Positions 1 through 9,278 of a stretch of DNA of 35,475 nucleotides are shown in pieces (position 1 is the first letter of the stretch; each line of letters begins with the position of its first letter). The position numbers and the translations under genes are program-made. The notes under the pieces were generated by a model, which searched no databases, was not told the origin of the DNA, and saw only the letters and a program-made list of their open reading frames with translations. Location of the stretch: contig JAQGNS010000466.1 of assembly GCA_028291705.1 (NCBI GenBank), positions 1-35,475 on the forward strand, given 5' to 3'. The DNA is from Nevskia sp. (GTDB lineage: Bacteria; Pseudomonadota; Gammaproteobacteria; Nevskiales; Nevskiaceae).

Positions 1-720
1 CTCGCGCGGCACCCGCGTGAACGAGAACTTGTTCCCCTGCCGATCCAGGATGGCGATGATCTCGTTGAAGCTCAGGAAATCGCCGACCAGCGGCAAATGC
101 TCGCCGTGCCCCGCGAGTTCCGGCTGCGCGAATGCGCCGGCAACGATGCGGCCGAGTTCGGAGACGTCGCCCATGTGGATGACGCGCCGCTCGGGATCGA
201 GCGGCAGCACCCAACCCGCGGTGCCATCCGCCTGCTTCTGCGGGCCCATGGCGCCGAGCAGGTTCTGGTAGTAGAACGGCGCGATCACGAACGTGTGGTA
301 GGCAAATCCGGCCTCCCTCACGCTGCGTTCGACCTTCGCCTTGTCGGTGAAATGCGGGACATCGATCGCGCCGCCGCTGATCTTCTCCACATCCGGCAGC
401 GTCGACCAGATCAAGTGCTGCACGCCGGCGCCCTTCGCCGCCTCAACGGCGGCAAGCGCCTGTCTGGGTTCCTCGCCACCGGCTTCCCAGGCGTTGGTGA
501 CCAGGAAAACGCCATATGCTCCGGCAAAGGCGGCTTTCAACGTTTCCGGACGATTGAGGTCCGCGGCAACGACTTCGTCGGCCAGGTTCGGATGCCTGGC
601 CGGATCGCGCGTCAACGCGCGCACCTTGAATTGACCGGTCGCCTGTAGCGCGCGCACAACGGCACCGCCTTGCTGACCGGTTGCGCCGACGACGGCGATA
701 AGCTTCTGGGTGTTCGACAT
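1..720 (-). CDS. NmrA-like / NAD(P)-binding atypical SDR family protein (3' end beyond window)
   Basis: Complement reads MSNTQKLIAVVGATGQQGGAVVRALQATGQFKVRALTRDP...: N-terminal Rossmann GATGxxG motif typical of NmrA; frame open to the window edge. Confidence 0.85.
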   Translation of the reverse strand, partial: MSNTQKLIAVVGATGQQGGAVVRALQATGQFKVRALTRDPARHPNLADEVVAADLNRPETLKAAFAGAYGVFLVTNAWEAGGEEPRQALAAVEAAKGAGVQHLIWSTLPDVEKISGGAIDVPHFTDKAKVERSVREAGFAYHTFVIAPFYYQNLLGAMGPQKQADGTAGWVLPLDPERRVIHMGDVSELGRIVAGAFAQPELAGHGEHLPLVGDFLSFNEIIAILDRQGNKFSFTRVPRE

Positions 721-790
721 GGTTGTACTCCTGTGATGGTTTCGATTTGCGGGCCGGCGTGCGCTCCACGCCGGCCCGCCTGTCGGGGGA

Positions 791-1195
791 TCAGTGGCTG
801 ATCGCGGGGCGCTCGAAACGGGCGTCCAGGCTCCACGCGCCGGCGCCGAAGTAGCCGATCTGGAGCAGGCCGCCGGCGATCATCACGTTCTTGAGGAAGT
901 GGATCATCTGGTTCTGATCGCCGAAGTTGCGGTGGAAGAACACCGCGGTGGCGATGCTGAACACGGCCAGGACCACAGCCACCAGGCGCACGCGGTAGCC
1001 GGAGACCAGCAGCAGGCCGCCGCCCACCTCGGCCAGCACGGCGAGGACGTACGCCAGCGGCGCGGCAGGCAGGCCGACCGCCGAGATGTAGCCGACGGTG
1101 CCGGCGTAGGCGGCCAGCTTGCCCAGCCCGCTCATGAGGAAGGGAACACCGATCAGGACGCGGCCCAGCAGGGGAAAATACTTGTTGCTTTCCAT
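791..1195 (-). CDS. DoxX family membrane protein
   Basis: MESNKYFPLLGRVLIGVPFLMSGLGKLAAYAG...: DoxX-like four-helix protein. The longer ORF start at 1345 overlaps the pirin gene; the ATG at 1195 is preceded by a GGAGAT-like SD. Confidence 0.85.
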   Translation of the reverse strand: MESNKYFPLLGRVLIGVPFLMSGLGKLAAYAGTVGYISAVGLPAAPLAYVLAVLAEVGGGLLLVSGYRVRLVAVVLAVFSIATAVFFHRNFGDQNQMIHFLKNVMIAGGLLQIGYFGAGAWSLDARFERPAISH

Positions 1196-1241
1196 GACAA
1201 TCTCCTTGAGAGAAATGAAGCGGTGGAGAAGGAAAATGAAC

Positions 1242-1940
1242 TCAGCCGGCCTCCACCAGGACCAGCTCGGAGTCTTCTGAAGCGGAAATCTCGATGGCCG
1301 CGGCCCCGGAGATGGCGACGCCGTCCAGCGGCCCCATGGGCTCACCGTCGATCTCGATGCGGCCGGAGGCGACGACGAGATAGACGTAGGGAAAGGAGTC
1401 GAGTTGCTGCCGGATCTTCATGCGGGCCGGCAGCGTCGCGCCGAGCACGCGCGCCTCGGCGCGAATCTCGAGAACGCCCTGGTCGCCGGCAAAGCCGCTG
1501 GCGAGCACCGCAAAGGCTCCGCTGCGATCGCCCTTCGGGAACGACCGGGTCCCCCAGCGCGGCTCGCCGCCGGATTGCCGGGGCAGCATCCAGATCTGGT
1601 AGAGCTTGAGCGGCACCTCGCCCTGGTTGAACTCGGCGTGCCGGATGCCCCGGCCGGCGCTCATCACCTGGATGTCGCCGGCGCGCAGGGTGCCCTCCGA
1701 GCCCAGGGTGTCGCGGTGCCCCAGCACGCCCTGGCGCACGTAGGTGACGATTTCCATGTCGCGGTGCCCGTGCAGCGGGAAGCCGCCGCCGACCGCGATC
1801 TCGTCGTCGTTCCAGACGATCAGGGAGCCCAGGGCCTGGTGCTCGGGATGGCCGGCGGCATCGATGCTGAAGTGGTAGCGGGCGTGCAGCCAGTCGCGGT
1901 TTGCCTGATCCAGTGATTCCCAACGCCGGTGCGAAAGCAT
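1242..1940 (-). CDS. Pirin family protein (YhaK-like bicupin)
   Basis: 232 aa; HxxHPHRDMEI-like cupin motif (GGGFPLHGHRDMEIVTYVRQGVLGHRDTLGSEGTLRAGDIQVMSAGRGIRHAEFN) characteristic of pirins. Confidence 0.92.
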   Translation of the reverse strand: MLSHRRWESLDQANRDWLHARYHFSIDAAGHPEHQALGSLIVWNDDEIAVGGGFPLHGHRDMEIVTYVRQGVLGHRDTLGSEGTLRAGDIQVMSAGRGIRHAEFNQGEVPLKLYQIWMLPRQSGGEPRWGTRSFPKGDRSGAFAVLASGFAGDQGVLEIRAEARVLGATLPARMKIRQQLDSFPYVYLVVASGRIEIDGEPMGPLDGVAISGAAAIEISASEDSELVLVEAG

Positions 1941-2083
1941 CTTCCGTCTCCTTGATTCCCGGCTCCGTTGGGAGCCTCGAACTGTGGACGAGATACTAGT
2001 AACGCAAAGATGCCGCGCATATCTCCTGCATTGGAAAGGATCATTGTCTAAAATAGAACGATAACGGCACAGAGGGCTATGCG

Positions 2084-3001
2084 ATGGACCAGATCTCCGA
2101 TCTCAACAATCTGCGGCTGTTTGCCCAGGTGGTGGAACATGGCAGCTACACCGCGGCCGCGCGCAGCCTCGGACTACAGACCTCGAAGCTGAGCCGGCGC
2201 GTGCGCGCCCTGGAGGAGGAGCTGGGCATCCGCCTGCTCAACCGCACCAGCCGCAGCCTGTCCCTGACGGAGAGCGGCCGGCAGTTTCACCGGCATTGCC
2301 TGGCGCTGGTGGCGGAGGCTGAGGCCGCCAGGCAAGTCGTCGATCAGACCCGGACGCTGCCGCAGGGCACCGTGCGCATCAGCTGCCCGATCCCGCTGTT
2401 GAGCGCGGGCATCGCCGACATCATCGCGCGCTACCTCGCGGAAAACCCCTTGGTGCGGGTCCTGGTCGAGGCGACCAATCGCCGGGTCAACGTCATCGAA
2501 GACGGCCTGGACTTTGCCATCCGCGTCAGGCTGCCGCCGCTGGAGGACACCGACTTGGCGGTGCGGCAGTTGGGGCTGTCAACACTGGTGCTCGCGGCCA
2601 GCCCCGCCTTGCTATTGCAGCGCCCGGCACCCACGTCACTGGAGTCGCTGAACGATTGGCCGACCCTGGCGATGGCCAGCAACAGCGAGCGCTACACCTG
2701 GACCTTGTTCGACGCCGACGGGAAGTCCCACTCGTTGACGCACAAACCGCGCATGGCTACCGACGACCTTGCCAGCTTGATGATCGCTGCGCATCACGGC
2801 ATCGGCGTGACCATGCTGCCCAAGGAATTCATCGAGAATGATTTGCGTAGCGGCAAGTTGCAACTGCTGCTGCCGCACCTCGCGGCGAAGGCCGGACTCG
2901 TGCATGCCATCTTCCCCACGCGCCGAGGCATGGTGTCGGCTGTCCGCCAGCTGCTCGATGCGCTGGTTGAGGGGTACGAGCATCTGAATCGCAGTAACTA
3001 G
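2084..3001 (+). CDS. LysR family transcriptional regulator
   Basis: N-terminal LysR HTH (NLRLFAQVVEHGSYTAAARSLGLQTSKLSRRVRALEEELGIRLLNRTSRSLSLTESG); divergent from the pirin/DoxX/NmrA genes. Confidence 0.95.
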   Translation: MDQISDLNNLRLFAQVVEHGSYTAAARSLGLQTSKLSRRVRALEEELGIRLLNRTSRSLSLTESGRQFHRHCLALVAEAEAARQVVDQTRTLPQGTVRISCPIPLLSAGIADIIARYLAENPLVRVLVEATNRRVNVIEDGLDFAIRVRLPPLEDTDLAVRQLGLSTLVLAASPALLLQRPAPTSLESLNDWPTLAMASNSERYTWTLFDADGKSHSLTHKPRMATDDLASLMIAAHHGIGVTMLPKEFIENDLRSGKLQLLLPHLAAKAGLVHAIFPTRRGMVSAVRQLLDALVEGYEHLNRSN

Positions 3002-3214
3002 CCAGCATGCCGATTTGGTACTGGGTCAGCTATGTGGCGAGGCCCGTATTTCCAGGCACATCGCACAAAGAGCCGCAGTGGCGAGGCTTGAGGCAGGTAT
3101 CTCGAAATGCCCACTTTCCTGGGAAAAACCAGACATCGAGCCATGCTGCGTGATGACCTTGTCATGCTGCTACGCGTAATCCAGACCAGTTTTTGGGGCG
3201 GGATTCCGACCGCA

Positions 3215-4039
3215 CTATCCCACGTGCGGCACGTAACCTCGACTATCCGGGCTTTCGAGGATCTTCAGGTCGGTTACCGAAAAGGACACCGAGCATCGAA
3301 AGCCCATTCCGGTTCGCACCGGAGTCAGCATCTGCATCTCTTCCCCGGGATTCCTCGGCAGGCAGATATCCCCCTCGCCAGTCCACATCTCGACTATCTG
3401 AAGATCGTCGGTAACCGACAGCACCAACTCTTCGACGGTCGGCTTTTCGTGCTTGCCGGCTTCGAGCCGGGGGAACCATCGCAAATTGACGACGGGTCGG
3501 GAGAAGATCTTCGTCACGTCGGGCTCGGCCTGGCGAAGGGTGATATGCGCCGCGGCCAGGCGCCGGCCGCATGCCGACAAGCTGCCCGTGAAGCGGCTTC
3601 CCGGTGCGATCGGTGCTGCCGCTGGACTCGGGGCGGAAAAACTACGTGTCTGAAACACACTGCCAAGGCGTCTGGGATACCCTTTTACCCACCCGCGCGC
3701 GATCGCGGCGTCGTTGTCGACAAAGTCGAACGGGCAGAATGTCACGGGCATATCGCGCCAAACCGCATCGATGAGAATCAGGCATTCGCGGCATTGGTAA
3801 CGCGCCGGGTCGAGCAATTCTTCGCCGGAGGCGGTGAATTGCCAGTCGCCAAACAGCAGCGTGGCGTGCCCATTGGTCTGTGGGTCCGGAGACAATCCAT
3901 CGGGGAGCAGGCAGGCCGTCGCCTTGGGATCGGCCCAGTACTCAACACCGATGAGGTCACCGGAGTAGTGCCACGGCGGAGGGGGTGTTACAGCCGCGAG
4001 ACCAAGCGGGGTGCGGGGAACCGAATAGCCTTTCAACAT
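3215..4039 (-). CDS. Acetoacetate decarboxylase family protein (paralog 1, RR in place of KK)
   Basis: MLKGYSVPRTPLGLAAVTPPPPWHYSGDLIGVEYWADP...KGYPRRLGSVFQTRSF...; clearly paralogous to the adjacent 4080-4892 product. Confidence 0.85.
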   Translation of the reverse strand: MLKGYSVPRTPLGLAAVTPPPPWHYSGDLIGVEYWADPKATACLLPDGLSPDPQTNGHATLLFGDWQFTASGEELLDPARYQCRECLILIDAVWRDMPVTFCPFDFVDNDAAIARGWVKGYPRRLGSVFQTRSFSAPSPAAAPIAPGSRFTGSLSACGRRLAAAHITLRQAEPDVTKIFSRPVVNLRWFPRLEAGKHEKPTVEELVLSVTDDLQIVEMWTGEGDICLPRNPGEEMQMLTPVRTGMGFRCSVSFSVTDLKILESPDSRGYVPHVG

Positions 4040-4079
4040 AAACGGCATTCCTATGGTGTGTGGTTGGACTCGGCCGGGC

Positions 4080-4892
4080 TCAGCTCCCTTTGGTGGCCGT
4101 GAAATCTTCCAGAATCTTCAGATCGCGGATCGAGCAGGAAACGGACAGGCGGTAGCCGGAACCCACTCGTTTTGGCTCGAATGCACAGAGCTCTTCGCCG
4201 TGGGCGTCCGGGAACACCAGTTCGGCCGAGCCGGCCCAGACGTCGATCAAGCTGAGGTTGTCGGTGACCACCATGGTGAGTTCATCGACTGCCGGTTGGT
4301 CGTGGTAGCCGGTTGTCAGGCGAGGGAAGTAACGCCGGTTGACGATTGGTCTCTGGAGTATCGTCGGAGGTCTGGAAAGTGGCCGATGCAAGGTAACGCG
4401 GCCATCCGCCAATCGCTGGCCGTGTGCCGATACGCTGACGCCGAACTTCGTGCCGCTTGCGACTGGTGCCGCTGCCGGGCCCGGAGCCGCGAAGGTGCGG
4501 GTCTGGAACACGCTGCCGAGTTTCTTGGGGCATCCCAGCGTCAAACCGCGCACCATCGCGGAATCGTTATCGACGAACATGAACGGGCACCAGGATACCG
4601 GCGTATCCCCGTAAAGGGCATCGATCATTAGATAGAACTCGCGGTACTGGTAGCGCGCAGGGTCCAGGTGCTCATCGTTTTGCGCGGTAAATTGCCAGTC
4701 CGCGAACAAGGCCAAGGTGTGACCCTTGGCTGCTTCGTCGAGCGTCAGCCCTGGCGGCAGCGATGCCCTTGCCACTTCTGGAGCAGCCCAGAATTCGATG
4801 GCGATCACGTCGCCCGAGTAGTGCCAGGGAGGCGCCGACACCAGGTTCGCCTCCCCACGCGGAGTAAGCGGAACGGTGTAGCCCTTCAGCAT
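4080..4892 (-). CDS. Acetoacetate decarboxylase family protein (paralog 2)
   Basis: MLKGYTVPLTPRGEANLVSAPPWHYSGDVIAIEFWAAP...LGCPKKLGSVFQTRTF...; retains the KK pair expected at the ADC active site. Confidence 0.88.
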   Translation of the reverse strand: MLKGYTVPLTPRGEANLVSAPPWHYSGDVIAIEFWAAPEVARASLPPGLTLDEAAKGHTLALFADWQFTAQNDEHLDPARYQYREFYLMIDALYGDTPVSWCPFMFVDNDSAMVRGLTLGCPKKLGSVFQTRTFAAPGPAAAPVASGTKFGVSVSAHGQRLADGRVTLHRPLSRPPTILQRPIVNRRYFPRLTTGYHDQPAVDELTMVVTDNLSLIDVWAGSAELVFPDAHGEELCAFEPKRVGSGYRLSVSCSIRDLKILEDFTATKGS

Positions 4893-4923
4893 GGGAAGTT
4901 CCTCTGACCAGCGGAGCGCAGGC

Positions 4924-4937
4924 GTACGGCGCCGTAC
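4924..4937. repeat. 14-bp perfect palindrome GTACGGCGCCGTAC in the ADC 5' UTR
   Basis: Sequence equals its reverse complement; lies between the predicted promoter (~5003) and the ATG at 4892. Confidence 0.8.
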
Positions 4938-5025
4938 CGGGCGTCACTTTTCATAAGACCCGCTTGATGTGCAGAGCGAGATGCCGCGTTGAACAGCCAC
5001 CAATCTTAAAATCGGCGGACAGCAG

Positions 5026-5056
5026 GCGCACGTTAGAAATTGTTAGAAGGTGCTAG
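5026..5056 (+). promoter_or_regulatory. Direct-repeat operator site a, upstream of the ADC pair
   Basis: GCGCACGTTAGAAATTGTTAGAAGGTGCTAG: TTAG/TTAG/CTAG at 10-bp period; minus-strand -10 TAAGAT at 5008-5003. Confidence 0.7.
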
Positions 5057-5068
5057 TTGCGCATTAGG

Positions 5069-8002
5069 CTACTGGGTTGGGGCCTGGTATCTGCGCTTGG
5101 CGCGTCCAGTCATTGCCCGTGCCTCCTGCAGGTCGCGGCTTACGATGCCTTCCGCGAACTCCCCCAGCAAGGGCGAGAGGAGTCCATCCACCTGGGCTTT
5201 CCGATCCTGCTTCACCCACAGCTTCGCCAGACTGATGGCCGCGCGCAGCTGCCACAGCGAGGAGCCATGCTGCGTCGCCAGTTCGATCGCGCTTCCGAAC
5301 CATCGCTCGGCTTCCTCGGCCCGGCCGCGGCCCAACGCGAGTTCGCCTTTGATGCGCAGGATTTCGGGGCGGCACCAATGCTCGGGGTTGCGGTCTTCGG
5401 CCACCATCATCGCAAACAACGCGTCAGCCTGGGCGTGTAGACCGGCGGCTGCCAGGGCCATCGCCCCTTCCGCCTGGAAGAGCGGGTTGAACACGCTGCA
5501 TTGGCCCCGGCTCAGCAATCTGGTGCCCGCGACGATTGCCTCCGCGGTTGCTTCCGGTGTGGTATCTGACGACCCCGATAGTGCACGAATGCACATGCCA
5601 AAGCCGTGGTAGGCCTCGATTCCGCAACGCTGCGCGTGCTGGATCAGAGTTCCGGCATGCCGCTCGATTTCCGACCATTCGGCCCCGACCAGATAGAGGT
5701 TGAAGCTGTGCCACGATTGCGCGATGCAAAAGGGGATAGGAAAATCTAGCTGGCGTGCCTCCGCGATGGCCATGCCGCTCATTTCCAGGGCTTCAGCCGC
5801 ACTGCCCTGCATCAGGAGTACATGGGAAAGGACGCCGAGGCCGTCGATGCGGCGATCATAGCCAAAGTGCCGGATCTGCAGTTGCCGATCCTCTTCGTCA
5901 TCGGTGGCAAGCGCTTCTTCGAGCAGCCTGCGGGCCTCCTTGTAATTCCCCTGTTGCTGCTCACACAGCCCTAGCATCCAGCGGGCCATTGGCCTGCCAC
6001 CCGCTTGGCCGGATTTTTCGGCGACTGCCGCACAGCGCCGCGCGAGGCGCCGAGCCTGGTCCAGATCGCCCGCGCGGACTTGCTGTGCCCACAGCGTGAG
6101 GTAGGCGATCAGCTGCCGCTTGCTGTCGCCGAGGACTTCGGCCAGCAAAAGAACCCTGGTCCAGGTCCTTGTGAATTCTTCTCCCATGCCAACGGTAAAC
6201 ATCACCGCCGCACCGAGCGCCATTTGGATCAGGATCTGCTCCTCCGGCGTCGCCTCGCTCGCATCGAGCCGTTCCAGTGCTTGCGCCATCCGGGTCCTGC
6301 ACTCCGGCAGAAGTCCCAGGCTGAGCCATATCGATGCCGAATACGCGGCCAGGCGGATGCCCAGAAGAGTATCCCCGAGGCTGGACATCGCCCAGTCCAT
6401 CGCCGCGCGGATGTCGTTGAGTTTGGAGGCAAGGCAATGCGGCCATTCGCCTATGCTTTGCTCAAGCTGTGCACTTTTGAATAGGATCCGTTCGTGGTAG
6501 CGCGCGTGCCTGTGGGAGATCTCCCGCGATTCCCCGGATTCCGCCAGCTTACGCAGGGCGTAGTTGCGCGTGGTTTCGAGCAGCCGATAGCGAACGTCCG
6601 GGCTGTCCGGCTCGGCGACCGCCAGGGATTTGGCGACCAGGCCCGAAACATCGACGTTGCCGATGCGCTCGAGGTTGTCGCCTTCCGCGAGCGCAACCGC
6701 GCCGATCGCTTCCAGATCGAATGCATCGACAAATACCGAGAGACGGTACAACAGGCGGCGTTCCGCCGGCGAAAGAAGGTTGTAACTCCAGTCCAGGGTT
6801 GCCGATAACGTCTGGTGGCGCGGCAAGGCCGTGCGCCGGCCAGGCCAGAGCAGGGAGAATTGCTGCCCCAGCAGTTCCGCGGTCTTGTGAATGCCATAAG
6901 CCTGCACCCGCCCTGCGGCCAGTTCAATGGCGAGCGCTATTCCGTCGAGTCGCCGACAGATATCGACGACGGCCGCGACGTCGACGTCATCATCCAGGTC
7001 AACCTGGGTGCCCCCGGCGCGGGCACGCTCCAGGAACATCTGTACCGCAGGGTACGCAGACGCTTCCTGCGCCGTTACCGCGACGCCCTCCGGCGGCATC
7101 TGCAGGGGGCGCAGCCGGAAGACGCGTTCCCCTTCCGCATTCAGGGGTTCGCGACTGGTTGCCAGGATATATACGTCAGGCGCATGTCTGAAAATCTGCT
7201 CGGCAACCGACGCCACCGGCTCCGCCAAGTGTTCGCAGTTGTCGAGAATCAACAGCATGCGCCGATGCTGCAGTATGGCCACGATTTCAGGCACGGGGTT
7301 TTCGGTGAAGACCTGCAACCCGATCGTGACAGCGATGGTCGCGGCGACCTGCCTGGCATCCTTCACGCCGCACAGATCGACGAACTGGACCGCGGCGGCA
7401 AAATCCGTCAGGACAGTATGGCCAAACGCCACTGCAACCGTCGTCTTGCCCATCCCACCAGGTCCGACGATGGTTACAAAACGCTCGGCCAGCAGTCTGA
7501 TGCCAACTTCGTGAACAGTCTCGGCGCGCCCCACCATCCGGGCCAGGACGGGTGGAAGGGTGCGCGATCCGCTCCTGGAGGATGAGGCGCTTGGCTTTAA
7601 GGCCGAGTCCGTGGTGCGCAGGTGCGTGACCGGCGCAACAAAGCAATAACCTCGTCCCGGGACATTGACCAAGTATCTGACGTCGGGCTGGCCGTCCCCA
7701 AGCGCCTTGCGCAGGGCCGATACGTGGAAGCGCAGACTCCCCTCATCGACGATCAGGCCCGACCATACCGTGGCGTGAATTTCGCGATGCGCAACAACTT
7801 CACTGGCCCGGTTGACCAGCAGCACGAGAATATCGAAGGCGCGACCGCCGAGCTTGACGGTTTCGCCGTTACGTTGAAGTAGGCGCCGCGCGGGAAACAA
7901 CTTGAAGGGACCGAACGAGAAGGCATCCGAACCGGTTGTAGACATACCATCGCTAATGGTCTCCAGTTCGTCTGGTTCACTCGGGTACTCTGGTGCGGTC
8001 AT
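5069..8002 (-). CDS. Winged-helix (Trans_reg_C/OmpR-type) + STAND/NB-ARC-like ATPase transcriptional regulator 1
   Basis: ORF open from 8134. The wHTH FGPFKLFPARRLLQRNGETVKLGGRAFDILVLLV...RYLVNVPGRGYCFVAPV is followed by Walker A GPGGMGKTTVAVAFGH, Walker B-like RRMLLILDNCEHL and a helical-repeat C-terminus. ATG at 8134 lies inside a proposed -10 element, so an internal start (8002 or 7945) is preferred. Confidence 0.88.
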   Translation of the reverse strand: MTAPEYPSEPDELETISDGMSTTGSDAFSFGPFKLFPARRLLQRNGETVKLGGRAFDILVLLVNRASEVVAHREIHATVWSGLIVDEGSLRFHVSALRKALGDGQPDVRYLVNVPGRGYCFVAPVTHLRTTDSALKPSASSSRSGSRTLPPVLARMVGRAETVHEVGIRLLAERFVTIVGPGGMGKTTVAVAFGHTVLTDFAAAVQFVDLCGVKDARQVAATIAVTIGLQVFTENPVPEIVAILQHRRMLLILDNCEHLAEPVASVAEQIFRHAPDVYILATSREPLNAEGERVFRLRPLQMPPEGVAVTAQEASAYPAVQMFLERARAGGTQVDLDDDVDVAAVVDICRRLDGIALAIELAAGRVQAYGIHKTAELLGQQFSLLWPGRRTALPRHQTLSATLDWSYNLLSPAERRLLYRLSVFVDAFDLEAIGAVALAEGDNLERIGNVDVSGLVAKSLAVAEPDSPDVRYRLLETTRNYALRKLAESGESREISHRHARYHERILFKSAQLEQSIGEWPHCLASKLNDIRAAMDWAMSSLGDTLLGIRLAAYSASIWLSLGLLPECRTRMAQALERLDASEATPEEQILIQMALGAAVMFTVGMGEEFTRTWTRVLLLAEVLGDSKRQLIAYLTLWAQQVRAGDLDQARRLARRCAAVAEKSGQAGGRPMARWMLGLCEQQQGNYKEARRLLEEALATDDEEDRQLQIRHFGYDRRIDGLGVLSHVLLMQGSAAEALEMSGMAIAEARQLDFPIPFCIAQSWHSFNLYLVGAEWSEIERHAGTLIQHAQRCGIEAYHGFGMCIRALSGSSDTTPEATAEAIVAGTRLLSRGQCSVFNPLFQAEGAMALAAAGLHAQADALFAMMVAEDRNPEHWCRPEILRIKGELALGRGRAEEAERWFGSAIELATQHGSSLWQLRAAISLAKLWVKQDRKAQVDGLLSPLLGEFAEGIVSRDLQEARAMTGRAKRRYQAPTQ

Positions 8003-8156
8003 GGTCGCACGCGGCAGTGACGCTGGGGCTGGCGTTGCCCGACTCCTGACAATCTGTGGCTCATATGTTTCTGCTCCCGGCGAATCTGACCTCACGGAAG
8101 CACTGGGTCCCTCCCTGCGCCCGAGTTTGATCATAGAACCCTGACCGTGCCTTCGG

Positions 8157-8184
8157 CGCGTTAGACGTTGTTAGACGTCATAAG
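8157..8184 (+). promoter_or_regulatory. Direct-repeat operator site b, upstream of regulator 1
   Basis: GCGCGTTAGACGTTGTTAGACGTCATAAG-type 10-bp repeats; minus-strand -10 TATGAT at 8135-8130. Confidence 0.7.
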
Positions 8185-8437
8185 TCCATAGCTGATTGAT
8201 TCACAAGAGGACTATTCACTGCTGACAGGGATGCAAATACACTTGGCAATCCCTGATGACTGCCAACGTGCCCGTCGAAAAGTACATTCGTATGATCGGC
8301 CCGCACCGATCGGCATCTTTGATACCAACGAGCAGCGCCACACTCCCGTCGGTCCATCCCCAGGCAATTCAGATATTGCTTCCGAAGTAACTCCGGTCAG
8401 GAGCCACGCAGCTTCCGATGGTCCGGAGCCGACACGA

Positions 8438-8458
8438 TCTAACAACGAATAACGTGCG
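8438..8458 (-). promoter_or_regulatory. Direct-repeat operator site c, upstream of the isochorismatase operon
   Basis: Complement GCGCACGTTATTCGTTGTTAGATCG; plus-strand -10 TAAGAT at 8477-8482. Confidence 0.7.
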
Positions 8459-8516
8459 CTACGCCGACCAGCTTTCTAAGATCCAGTGACCCATGCATCA
8501 CTGAAGGAGAGTTCCA

Positions 8517-9215
8517 ATGCCCCAGAAATCCAGCCTGGCAAAGCGCAGCGAGAAGGGTCTGCTGACGCCCGACAACTGCGTCGTCGCTTTTATCGATCTG
8601 CAACCGCAGATGCTATTCGGCGTCAGCAGTCACGACCGCCAGACCATCATCAATAACAACGTGCTGCTGGCCAAAGCCGCCAGAGTTTTCGGCGTGCCCG
8701 TGGTCCTTTCGACCGTGGAGAGTAAGAGCTTCAGTGGCAATACCTGGCCGCAGCTGCTGGCCGCACTGGCCGGCGTGGCGCCGATCGAGCGCTCGTCGAT
8801 GAACTCTTGGGACGACAGCAATTTCGTTGCCGCGATTGAGAAGACCGGCAAGAAGAAGATTGTGTTGTCAGGCCTGTGGACCGAGACCTGCGTGGCGCTG
8901 CCTACCATCCAGGCCATCCACGACGGCTACGAGATTTACGTTGCCGAGGACTGCTGCGGCGACGTCAGCCTGCTGGCTCACGACAACGCCATGAAGCGGG
9001 TGATCCAGGCTGGCGCCAAGCCGGTTACGGCGCTCTCGACCATGCTGGAATGGCAGCGCGACTGGGCCCAGCGCGACACCTACGATTCCGTGATGGATAT
9101 CGTCAAGGCGCACTGCGGGGCTTACGGCATCGGTGTGGAATACGCCTACACCATGGTGCACAAGGCGCCGGCGACCAAGCTACCTGACTACATCGTTCCG
9201 GGAATGAAGGTGTAG
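8517..9215 (+). CDS. Isochorismatase family hydrolase (YcaC-like)
   Basis: DNCVVAFIDLQPQMLFGV...KKKIVLSGLWTETCVALPTIQAIHDGYEIYVAEDCCGDVS: isochorismatase-like Asp/Cys motifs; SD AAGGAGAG upstream. Confidence 0.92.
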   Translation: MPQKSSLAKRSEKGLLTPDNCVVAFIDLQPQMLFGVSSHDRQTIINNNVLLAKAARVFGVPVVLSTVESKSFSGNTWPQLLAALAGVAPIERSSMNSWDDSNFVAAIEKTGKKKIVLSGLWTETCVALPTIQAIHDGYEIYVAEDCCGDVSLLAHDNAMKRVIQAGAKPVTALSTMLEWQRDWAQRDTYDSVMDIVKAHCGAYGIGVEYAYTMVHKAPATKLPDYIVPGMKV

Positions 9216-9231
9216 TTGAACCGGCCCACCG

Positions 9232-9265
9232 GGCACGATGTCCGCCGGCCGGCGGACATCGTGCC
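9232..9265. repeat. 34-bp perfect palindrome between the isochorismatase and XapX genes
   Basis: GGCACGATGTCCGCCGG|CCGGCGGACATCGTGCC: two perfect 17-nt halves, no spacer. Confidence 0.95.
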
Positions 9266-9278
9266 AAGGATCATGATC

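Noticed and set aside
97-648. 183-aa plus-strand ORF (and 17-271, 341-634)
   Set aside because: Antisense shadow of the NmrA-like gene; no recognisable protein features, GC-rich long-frame artefact.
1941-2083. Search for the direct-repeat operator between pirin and LysR
   Set aside because: Sequence such as ATTGTCTAAAATAGAACGATAAC is superficially similar but lacks the 10-bp TTAG periodicity; more likely an ordinary LysR-type site.
3107-4102. 331-aa plus-strand ORF
   Set aside because: Antisense to the acetoacetate decarboxylase paralog 1; composition and lack of domain pattern indicate a shadow ORF. Same for 4053-4631.
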